From Rhineura floridana (Eukaryota > Chordata > Lepidosauria > Squamata > Rhineuridae): 64,000 nt of DNA. Position numbers and translations under genes: made by a program. Location: the NCBI RefSeq assembly GCF_030035675.1, contig NC_084484.1:187304934-187368933 (forward strand), written 5' to 3'. Position 1 is the first letter of the stretch; every line of letters begins with the position of its first letter. Below the pieces are notes generated by a model, which searched no databases, was not told the DNA's origin, and saw nothing but the letters and a program-made list of their open reading frames with translations. Shown in pieces: positions 55,501 through 64,000 of this stretch.

Positions 55501-56344
55501 AACTTAAAAAAAGGTGAGGGGAGGAGGGGGGATAGCCTAGTGCATGGGGGGATTGGGGTGGGGCCTGTGCTTATGTACCCTGTCACCCTAAACATATGAA
55601 CGCCTGAATAAGGTTATTTTGTCAGTAACTCTGTTGAGGGGACATGCCCATAAATGCATGATGAGATAAGATTAGTTGACTTAGACGCTTCCCAGATCAG
55701 TGCACTACACACAGGAATTGCAACAAAGGAAATGTTCCTTGCCAGAGCTGACATAGCAGGATGATAGGTTGCAATCGTCTTTGGCTATAGAACAGGGGCC
55801 GCCAACCTTTTTGAACCAGGGGGCACATTTTGAATTTTGAGAGAGTCCTGAGGGTGCCAGTCACAAAACGGCTGCTGTGGGAGGGGCATGGCATAGCACA
55901 ACATTCAAGAGGGTACACCTGTTGTTGCTTCTCTTCCTCCACCCAACAGCTCAATACTATGTCTTGGTGGTCTTGATTGTGGAGATACATCTGTATTTCA
56001 CAAGGTTGTTCATTTGCCATGTTGGCACTTTAAAATCAGTAAGAATATTTACAAAAAAGCCCAACAATTTTTGATGCTACTGCATCAAATTTGTGAGTGA
56101 GGTAATGATTGGGTATGTGTTCTCTGCTTTTTGTCAAAGATTTTTTAAACCCAGGTCTGCAGTATGCTTTTGTCCCTGCCCCCCAGCTCAAAAAAGCTAT
56201 ACTAGAAACTCCAGATGTCCTTTTGAAAGTGTTTTCCCTATTCTTGAGTTCTGGTAGTGACGTCTTTCAAATGAGAAGGGTTTGTAGATAATATGAAACT
56301 GCCTTTTACCAAATCCAGCCACTGGCATGCCTAACCCAGTGCTG
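55501..56344. other. No supported gene
   Basis: Unassigned. aggggccgccaacctttttg at 55.79 kb is like one end of a hAT-type MITE, but no partner was found. Confidence 0.35.
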
Positions 56345-58990
56345 TCCACTCCCCAATCTTGATTTTACATTTGTTCACAAATGGCCTGGAGTTAGAAGTG
56401 AATACCGAGGTGGCCAAGTTTACTGCTGATGACACTCAGGGCTCATCCAGATGACTGTATAATCTGCAATAAGATCGCTTTGTGTGTTCATTAATTTTCC
56501 ATGGTCCATATGACGTCACCTGTTAAAGCAGACTTTCTCACTGTTAAATCTGCTTTGGCATTACCACAAAAAATGCGATTTGCTTTTTTAAACCGGGAAT
56601 CATCCGCTGTATCTTCAGGCGCTAGGATGCAATACCGCGGACTTTAGAGCAGGAGGCGTTCCGTGGGCGGTGCTTGGGCGTTTCCCCATACCCCTTCTCT
56701 CATTCCCAGCCAATCATGTATTTCCACTTTTGCGCATGTTCGAAAATGACCAGGGAAAGCCCAGGAAAACTGAACCAATCAGAGCAATGGGGTGGTGCTG
56801 AGGGGGGCGGCCTCTGCAACTTCTACTGCGCAGATGCAAAAAAGCGCATTTGTGCAGAAACCACTGAGGGTGAGTGTCAGCTCTACACTGCGTCAGCAGT
56901 GCCGGTGGGGTGCTGGAAATTCCTGCTGTATCTGGGGTGCTCTGCAGCTGAGGGGGAGAAGGAGCTGGATTCTCAGGAGGCTCCTCCATGTCTCCTTCTG
57001 AGTCTGCTGCTCCTGGGTCTGCTGCTGTTACTCCCGAGTCGTCCTCATCTGAGGAGTCCTCTGACGGGGCCATGACAGTGAGATCTACAATTGTGGTTGT
57101 ATGTAAAGCCCCCCTTTTCCTGGCTGGTCTCACTCAAGTGTGGCTGGTTGGTGCAGGGAGCTCCCTTTGCTCTTTCCTCCTCGCTCGGAGACAGACAGAC
57201 ACGCACAGGGACACACAGCGGAGAAAAGCGAGACCCTGGCGCTTTGTACAGGGCCACGGGAAGGAAGGGGAGAAGGAGGGGGGTGAAGGCAACAGAGCAT
57301 CAAGTTTTGCCTGAAGTGGTTGGGAAGCCTGTCTCAGTAGCTCTTCCCTGACGCTGACGCTGACGCCGCTGCCTACGCTGAGAGGCAGAGCGAGAGAGAG
57401 AGAATGGGGAGGAACTGTTCTGGAGAAATAAGTGGAATTGCCAGCCGTGTGTATCTCCAGAAACGTTAATATGCATAAAGGCAGAAAAGCATACAGTTGG
57501 TTTTGCGAAATATTGCAAATACAACCAAAAAACCCACAGGCATTATTGGCATGTAAGTGGTTTGCTAGATGGCCACCTGCAACCATCTAAGGAGGCTCTG
57601 GAAGGAGAGCGGAGGAAGGGGTCGCTGGTGGCAAGGGCCAGCTGGGGAGAGAGCAGGCAGTGATGCCAGGCCACCCCCGCACGGGGGGAGACCCCAGGGA
57701 GGCTCCCAGGCAACCCCTTTCCTCGCAGGAGCCTCTCTCCCACAGGCTGCTTGAAGCTATGTTCGCCAGCCGGAGGGAGAGCTGAGCGGTGAGGGAAGGG
57801 GGCTGCCGAATCAGCTGTGGGGCGCTCTGACGGCTCAGCTGTCAGCCCAGCTAACTGGTGGCTTGGCGAAGGGGGGGGAATGGCTGCCTAACGTGGAGCA
57901 GAGAGAGAGAGAGCAAAGGAAGGAAGCAGGCGGTTGCAGTGCAAGCCTGGCTGTTGGGGAGGAGGTGGCGGTGGAGGGGGAGATGGGGGTGGCGAGGGCT
58001 CTTGGAGGGGTGCCCCATCCCCTGCGAAGCCCCTGGAGCCCTTGGCCCCCTCCTTGGGAGAGCTGGAGGTCTTTTTTGCCGCCCCTTTGCTCCAGCCGCT
58101 CGTATGGCGAAGTGGTGGGCTAGAGCTCCCTGGAAGCCCAGGAGTGGATCAGAGAGAAGCCAGCCAGAGCGGTGAAAAGGGGAGGAGAGCTCAGGTGGCC
58201 CGGCAGCAGCTGGCAGGGGGTGCTGCCAGGCAAGGTACCGAGCAAAAGGGGCAGCAGGTGATGGAGAAGGGATGCCAGGTGCCCAGGCGCCCCTTCCCCC
58301 TCTCCAGAGTGCATTCAATGTCCTTTGGCTAGGAACCCCTGGCTCCAGGCCAGGATCTCATTCTTGCCTGCAGCATTCTGCTCTCTCTGCTGATTGAGAC
58401 TTGCCAGCCCTGTGTATCTCCAGAATGTTTACTATGCATAAAGGCAAAAACACATACATTCATTTTTGCGTTATATCGCAAATGCAAGCACACAAAAATA
58501 CAGGAATTATTGGCATATGAGCCCCCCGCCCCCGGCCCTGCTCCAGAGTGGTGAGCTGCAAGGAACTCCATTACACCCATAGGAAATTCAAACTTTTGCA
58601 CTGTTACAGTCAAGCGCATGTGCGATATTGTGCTTGGTTGCAAAGGGGAGAGGAGCATACCTCATATTTTGCGGACCAATTGGCTGATAGGGGGAGTGTT
58701 ATGGGTGGAGCTGGGAAAAAGCGAGAAGACGTACGGGTCCTCCCGCTGCGTGTGCGGGTGCAAAAAAAGAGGGTTTTTTTTAAATCGGGAAAGAGCGAAG
58801 AAACAGGCAAAGTGAGGACTGTCAGTCAGTTGTTCAGGGTGACTAAAACTAAAAGGGGTCACAAACAACTCTAAAAGCATCTCTTGAAACTGGGTGAAGG
58901 AGCATTAAAATGGCAAATCTGGTTCTATGTAAGCAAGAGTAAAGTGATGAATGTTGGGGGGAAAATCCTAATTTCACCTATACGTTAATA
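56345..58990 (+). mobile_element. CR1 LINE fragment split by a DNA transposon
   Basis: CR1 RT text (NGLELEVNTEVAKF, then a diverged DDT) ends at about 56436. It resumes at about 58826 with tgttcagggtgactaaaact, the expected next words (LFRV-KTKR), and continues to tcacctatacgttaatagg. Confidence 0.75.
56439..58825. mobile_element. Non-autonomous DNA transposon, GGGCTCATCC end (2.4 kb)
   Basis: The left end cagggctcatccagatgact equals the right end of the element at 8528-10257 in reverse complement, and about 450 bases inward align. The right part (58.38-58.82 kb) aligns with the left part of that element. The last ~50 bases at the right end are missing, so only one TIR remains. Inside, about 125 bases near 57.43 kb recur near 58.40 kb in the same direction. 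The middle is GC-rich. A minus-strand acidic frame (SEDSSDEDDSGV, about 57.05 kb) might be a relic of a transposon protein but is unrecognised. Confidence 0.7.
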
Positions 58991-59784
58991 GGGCTTGTCA
59001 CCCGCCCCCTTTAGAAAATAAATACATTTAAACTCTATCAGATCTGCCTGCTTGCAGCCAGTGGTGGCGGCGGCTGTTACCACAAGACCTTCTTCTTCTC
59101 CCCTCCCTGAACAGAGAGCAAAGCCCAACTGGATCTTTTCCTCTTTGCTTCCCTCCTCCCTTACCCACCTCCCTCAAAAAGCTAATCTAGAAATTCTGCA
59201 TTTTCCCTATTCTTGAATTTTGGTGTTCCAACTGAGAAGGATTTGCAGCGGCCAATCTAGCTCATGATCGTCTAGGCTGAAGGGCTCTCCGGAGTTTCGA
59301 CAGGCAATATCCTCAGGGGCTTGCCAGGGATTGAACAAGGGATCTTTTCCATGCTGATGCGCACATCTTCTGTTTCCATCAAAGTTAGTGCTCAGGTTCT
59401 ATATCTGACAGTGCAATCCTATGTACATGTCTGCTTGGATGGAAATCCCTAGGAATCTGTTTATTTTATTTATTTATTCAGTTTATATCACACCCTTCCT
59501 CTCAAAGGAGCCCAGAACGGCAGGAAAGCGTGCATAGGAGTGTGGATTAAGTTATGTCTCTAAGTTATATGGTTGACAAAACAATTAAAAAGACATCTAA
59601 TGGAATACTAAAGTGTGTGTTGTTTTTCTTTGACCAAAAGTGGCTGTCCCATTGGTCAACCTTTGATATAGTTTAAAGGGGAGGGGCCAAGATGGAGGGG
59701 TGTGGTTTAAGAAGGAAAGGATGGGGCTGAAGGCCCCTTTGGTATCTTGTACCCGGGGCCCCAAGAAACGTGGAGCCGGCCCTG
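58940..59784 (+). repeat. Duplicated composite block, copy 2
   Basis: Gap-free match to 26500-27344 in the same orientation. It carries the same SINE (59271-59400, minus) and L2 tail (59455-59550, minus). The right end ccggccctg is where similarity stops in both copies. It looks like the end of a hAT-type element in reverse (cagggccggctcca). Confidence 0.9.
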
Positions 59785-59971
59785 GGTGACAGACAGAAAG
59801 GCAACCTATTCTTCTTTTGCTGATCCCTTCTTCAGTAACTACTTGTTGATATGTATAGACTCTTTTTCTCAGTCTTTCCTTCCTTCCTCTTTCTTCTGCT
59901 TGGTGTGCGAGAGTGATGGCTCTATAATAGCCATATGTATACTGTACTCAGAATGGTTTTATTTCCCCAGG

Positions 59972-60046
59972 GGAGATTCTGGGGATTGAAACTGGGACCT
60001 TCTGCATACAAAGCAGACGCTCTGCCAGTGGACTGTGTCCCTTCCC
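59972..60046 (-). mobile_element. tRNA-derived SINE, 5' part
   Basis: On the minus strand ggggaagggacacagtccac, tggcagagcgtctgctttgt, atgcagaaggtcccagtttc match the SINE head: A box region, spacer and B box region. The body is missing. Confidence 0.7.
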
Positions 60047-60216
60047 CAAATAAATAATAATTAACTTACAGAATTCTCTGCATTGAGATAAAGCCCAGGG
60101 GCTGATAAGCAAGAAGTGATGAAGGCTTCATGGGCAGAAGGTTTGGGGAGGGGCAGGAGGAGGAGGAGGAGGAAGAATGTAGGGAGCCGTCTTGTGCTGA
60201 GCCACACCATTACTCC

Positions 60217-60270
60217 ATGTAGGCCCTTGGGGTTGTAGTGGATACCTTGATGAAGATGTCAACCCACTGT
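60217..60270 (+). mobile_element. CR1 LINE scrap
   Basis: ccttggggttgtagtggata and atgaagatgtcaacccactg encode LGVVVDTLMKMSTHC, a CR1 motif. It is cut off by the DNA transposon that follows. Confidence 0.75.
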
Positions 60271-61263
60271 GCGCTCATTCACGTGAGCTGAACTTTGTAG
60301 TAAAGACGCAGCTTTTGCCATCGCAATTGATCTGCAAGGTTCACACTTCCTACCTTCAAATCTGCTGTTTTCCATTCACACTAGTTGGTGTTCCTCTGGG
60401 AAAGATTGGTGTCGCTGTTTCGTGCCCCCGCCACCAAATTTACATGTTTACTCCCTCCGTTGTATATGCTGTTCACCGCCCAGAGAGCCATTGGCTGTGG
60501 GCGGTATAGAAATTGAATAAAATAAATAAATAATAATAAATAAATATTGCTAACGTTGAAGGGGAAGGTTTTTTGTTGTCAATTTCATTGTTTCTTGTCA
60601 ATTGCATGCCTCTCCAGGCTTCAGCTGGGACAGCCTGGGGGTGCAATTGACATGAAACTGGTTAGAGGGGCGAGTGAGTGAAAGGCAAAGTATGCAGCGG
60701 CTGCAGCAGTCTTGTGAAAAGAATTGGGGTCATCTGCCCTCCTTTCTCTGTGGCGCCTTGTCAGACTTTCCCTCCTTGCTTTGAAAAAACAAATGCTTTT
60801 CTGTTTGGCAGATTTGGCAGAGAATTGCCTATCGTGCACCCCTCCTTTTTTCTGTCAGTTTCAAGGAGTGAGGGAAGGAATTTAATGGGGGGGGAAGGGG
60901 GGAAGGCTATAGCAAACTCCAATGTGGGAGGACAGAGCTAGTCGGAAGTGGCTGGTTAAGCAGCTGGAAACAAAATGGAACTCATGGAGAGTTTAGTGGG
61001 CGGAGAAAGAGGAGTATCTGAAAGTGACAATCCCCCTACCCAGCTAAAAACATCAGAGTAAAGGGCCTACATGGAGGAGCGCAGTGAAGTGGAGATGGTT
61101 TTTCCTTCACTTTTTGCATTATCAGCGGATTGGATTAATACGGATTTAAAGGGGAAAACTGTGTCATAGCTTCTGCTTGCCTGCAATGTTATGTGAACCA
61201 TGGGAATTAAATGGGGATACAAGTAGCACCAATCTCACAGTCAGTCACCATGTGAATGAGCCC
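60271..61263. mobile_element. Non-autonomous DNA transposon, GCTCATTCAC ends (1.0 kb)
   Basis: Left end gcgctcattcacgtgag, right end caccatgtgaatgagccc, an inverted pair. Half of it aligns with 21745-22030 in reverse. The TIR core GGGCTCAT resembles the ends of the 8.5 and 56.4 kb elements, but the inner sequences differ. An L2 tail (60467-60552) has inserted in it. It has CR1 text on both sides, though from different CR1 positions. No transposase is seen. Confidence 0.65.
60467..60552 (+). mobile_element. L2-type LINE 3' tail
   Basis: ctgttcaccgcccagagagc and gggcggtatagaaattgaat followed by (AATA)n is the terminus seen at 13.2 kb. Only about 85 bases were inserted. Confidence 0.83.
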
Positions 61264-61270
61264 TGTGTGG

Positions 61271-62409
61271 CCTAGAGTTAGGGGTAAGCAGTGGGGTGGC
61301 CAAATTTGCTGATGATACTAAATTGTTCAGGGTTGTTAAAACAAACAGCATGCAAACAGCTCCAAAAAGACCTCCAAACTGAATGAATGGGCGGTAAAAT
61401 GGCAAATGCAATTTAATGTGAGCAAGTAATGCATGTGAGGGCAAAACATCTTAATTTCACATATAAGCTCATTGGGTCTGAACTGGCAGTGACTGACCAG
61501 AAATAGACATTGGGGTCATAGTGGATAGCTCGACGATGAAAATGTCGGCCCAGTGTGTGGCAGCTGTGAAAAAGGCAAATTCCATGCTAGCGATAATTAG
61601 GAAAGGTATTGAAAATAAAACAGCCGATATCATAATGCCATTGTATAAATCTATGGTGCGGCCGCATTTGGAATACTGTGTCCAGTTCTGGTCGCCTCAT
61701 CTCAAAAAGGATATTATAGAGTTGGAAAAGGTTCAGAAGAGGGCAACCAGAATGATCAAGGGGATGGAGCGACTCCCTTACGAGGAAAGGTTGCAGCATT
61801 TGGGGCTTTTTAGTTTAGAGAAAAGGCGGGTCAGAGGAGACATGATAGAAGTGTATAAAATTATGCATGGCATTGAGAAAGTGGATAGAGAGTTTTTCTT
61901 CTTCTCTCATAACACCAGAACACTAGAAGTTGGAAGATTCAGGACAGAAAAAAGAAAATACTTTTTCACACAGAACATAGTTAAACTATGGAATTTGCTC
62001 ACACAGTGGTGGCCGCCAAGTTGGATGTCTTTTAAACATGTTCATGGAGGAAAAGGCTATCAGTGGCTATTACCCATGGTAGTTCTTTGGCCAAGTTATG
62101 TTTTATTGCTGTTGCTGTGCTGTTATTGATTTGCATCTGCCCTTGTTTTATGGTATTATTGAAAATTGTTTTATTTAATTAGTATTGGATTCTTGGAATC
62201 CATCAATGATGAAGGGCAGGTTAAACATATTTTGAATACAGACAGAAGCAAACGATGAGTGTGTCACTACCCTCATATACCAGATACTTGGGTACATGAG
62301 TGGGAGAGGGCTCTTGTCCTCACGGCCTGCTTCTGGGCTTCCCAGAGGAGTGTGATGCTAGACTAGATGGGCCCACTTTGGTCTGATCCATCAGCCAGGC
62401 TCTTCTAAT
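61271..62409 (+). mobile_element. CR1 LINE, RT C-terminal half to 3' end
   Basis: Starts in cctagagttaggggtaagca (LELGVS-type text). A frame of 202 codons at 61521-62129 reads MKMSAQCVAAVKKANSMLAI, IRKGIENKTADIIMPLYKSM, RPHLEYCVQFWSPHLKKDII, KRATRMIKGMERLPYEERLQ and LGLFSLEKRRVRGDMIEVYK. Several small indels precede it. The 3' UTR (ctagactagatgggcccact, ccaggctcttctaat) ends where a hAT-like element begins. Confidence 0.86.
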
Positions 62410-62749
62410 CAGGGCTGGTGCCACGCATGACTGCGCCCTTGGGCATCAACCTGCCCTAGGCCTGCAGCACCATACTGGTGAACACTTCCACCCGACACAG
62501 GTGACACAGGGCTTAAATAAGCCTGCCCACCCCACCTATCGGTCGCCTCAGTGCACATGCCCGCCAAGATGGCGGCAGGGAGTCAACTCTTTAGGGATGG
62601 CATGTGCGCTGCACTGACACGACAGGTAGGATGGGCAGGCTTATTTAAACCCTCTGCCACCTGTATTGGGGAGGTACCTGGGGGTGCCCACAAGCCCTTA
62701 AGGGCCCTCAGCCAGGGTCCAACCTGGCCACCTACTGGCGCCAGACCTG
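62410..62749. mobile_element. Non-autonomous hAT-like element with target duplication (340 bp)
   Basis: Left end cagggctggtgccacg and right end ctggcgccagacctg are inverted. The flanks cttctaat (62402-62409) and cttctgat (62750-62757) match at seven of eight positions, a hAT-type 8-base duplication. It landed in the 3' end of the CR1. No coding part. Confidence 0.75.
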
Positions 62750-62759
62750 CTTCTGATAT

Positions 62760-63430
62760 TTGGGAGTCAGAAGTCTGTTCTGGAGTGATTTAGCTGAAGT
62801 GAGTCATTTGTTTCCATTCAACCCCATTGTAGGTTAGATCCTCCCAAAATGTTTTCCATCTTATGAGGTGAAGAATCAGGGCCTATGAAAAAGTGCAGAG
62901 GCCAAGAATCCCAAAAGAACAGGACTGTTGATATCTGGAAACACATTTCCTTCCCTTTTGAAAACAGTCTAGTAAAGAAGACCATTTTTGCAAAGTCTTT
63001 TACAAAGACTATCAACGTTTGTAGACCTTGTTGGTGCTTTGAGGATTGGCAGCCAAAGAGCCACTTAATTGTTTCAGGTCCCGGTTGGGCTGTAATATCT
63101 CTCAAGGTGTCCAAAATACACAGCATAAATGCTTCACAAGTAGGCTGAAGTCAGCATTTACTTAGAAGGGACCATTGCTGGCTCAGTGGTTTGGTAAGTG
63201 GAATGTGCAAAAGTTCCTGCTGAGGCAGAACTTTTTAGGTACTGTGCCAAGTACGTATTCCACAGAGCAAGGCATTTGACAAGTTGTGCTGTTTTCAATG
63301 GTGCAATGAGTTGGGATTGTTTGTGACCATGGGAGGTTCCACATAGCACTGAGCATTCTGTTTCCAACAGACAATATTAATGTGCACTCCTAATAATGCC
63401 CACCCTGCTCTGGGTTCCCTGAAATTTCCT
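62760..63430 (+). repeat. Old duplicated segment, copy 2
   Basis: Aligns with 48115-49015 without the 240-base insertion found there. Good blocks: tccattcaaccccattg, cttcccttttgaaaacagtc, ggcagccaaagagccactta and cctaataatgcccac. No gene is seen. Confidence 0.75.
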
Positions 63431-63636
63431 TGGAACATGGAGACTATTACTCCCTGTGATGGAGTGACTACAGCAAGCAATATCTCCCAGTAGGAGGAAA
63501 AACACTGATGGCCTGGCTAGCAAGTGATGGTTGAATTTCTGGGACAGAATAGAGTGGGATGGAAGGGGGTGATGGAGCCATGTGGGGAAGCTGGTGGAGA
63601 AGACAGCATGGCATATCATTTACATACTGTATATGT

Positions 63637-64000
63637 TTGTTGTTATGTGCCTTCAGGTCGATTAGGACTTATGGTGACCCTATGAATCAGCAACCTCCAA
63701 GAGCATGTGTCATGAACCACCCTGCTCAGATCTTGTAAGTTCAGGTCTGTGGCTTTCTTTATGGGATCAATCCATCTCTTGTTTGGCCATCCTCTTTTTC
63801 TACTCCCTGCTGTTTTTCCCAGCATTATTGTCTTTTCTAGTGAATCAGGACTTCTCATGATGTGTACAAACCTCAGTTTTATCATTTTAGCTTCTAATGA
63901 TAATCCTGGTTTAATTTGTTCTAACACCCAATTATTTGTCTTTTTTGCAGTCCATGGTATCCACAAAGCTCTCCTTCAATACCACATTTCAAATGAGTTG
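63637..64000 (-). mobile_element. RTE-BovB LINE 3' end, runs off the window
   Basis: The minus-strand frame reads IPWTAKKTNNWVLEQIKPGL, SLEAKMIKLRFVHIMRSPDS, LEKTIMLGKTAGSRKRG and WIDPIKKATDLNLQDL. The 3' end is cgacctgaaggcacataaca. The element continues beyond base 64000. Confidence 0.87.

Noticed and set aside
57851-58332. Long open frames on both strands in GC-rich DNA, considered as a gene with a CpG island
   Set aside because: They lie in the interior of a DNA transposon and encode low-complexity peptides; no domain was recognised.

Overview
This window looks like intergenic DNA from a squamate reptile genome, most likely a lizard; I cannot name the genus. The evidence is the repeat mix: CR1 and L2-type LINEs, RTE-BovB LINEs, a tRNA-derived SINE, an L1-derived retroposon, a chromodomain Ty3/Gypsy element and many small hAT-like DNA elements, with class I olfactory receptor (OR) genes between them. 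No bacterial, CRISPR, rRNA or functional tRNA features were seen.

Host genes. Three OR loci were found. At 10.7-11.6 kb (minus) is an OR pseudogene with two frame-breaking deletions, one of which removes the DRY motif. At 22.2-23.2 kb (minus) is its intact paralogue (327 codons). At 51.9-52.9 kb (plus) is an intact OR52-like receptor (319 codons). All three have a plausible splice acceptor just before the start codon, as expected for OR genes whose coding region is one exon. The window is therefore probably a stretch of a class I OR cluster.

Layout. 0-5 kb: a CR1 3' end, then an L2 inserted inside another L2. 5-10.3 kb: a small TIR element, an L2 nested in an L2, a SINE, and a 1.7-kb DNA transposon. 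10.6-14.9 kb: the OR pseudogene, BovB, an L2 tail and palindromic MITEs. 15.1-19.7 kb: one CR1 split by an L2 and an LTR-like fragment and carrying an internal BovB segment. 20-35 kb: the intact OR, scattered LINE/SINE pieces and long stretches with nothing recognisable. 35.4-42.8 kb: a CR1 (minus) that received a Gypsy chromovirus with nearly identical LTRs. 44-48 kb: an L2 that received a whole L1-derived ORF1-only retroposon, then another L2. 50-54 kb: L2, the OR52-like gene, L2. 56-64 kb: a CR1 split by a 2.4-kb DNA transposon, a block almost identical to one at 26.5 kb, a third DNA transposon of the same terminal type, more CR1, a hAT-like element with target duplication, an old duplicate of the 48-49 kb region, and BovB running off the window end.

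How it fits together. The genes do not form a pathway. The biology is OR family turnover (duplication and gene death) in DNA that is repeatedly overwritten by transposons. The most unusual items are the ORF1-only L1 derivative with a 17-bp target duplication (44.26-46.01 kb), the CR1/BovB mosaic (17.9-19.7 kb), the DNA transposon group with GGGCTCAT-type ends, and the odd flank duplication at the Gypsy insertion. Calls rest on reading the sequence and on memory of these families; no database search was possible.
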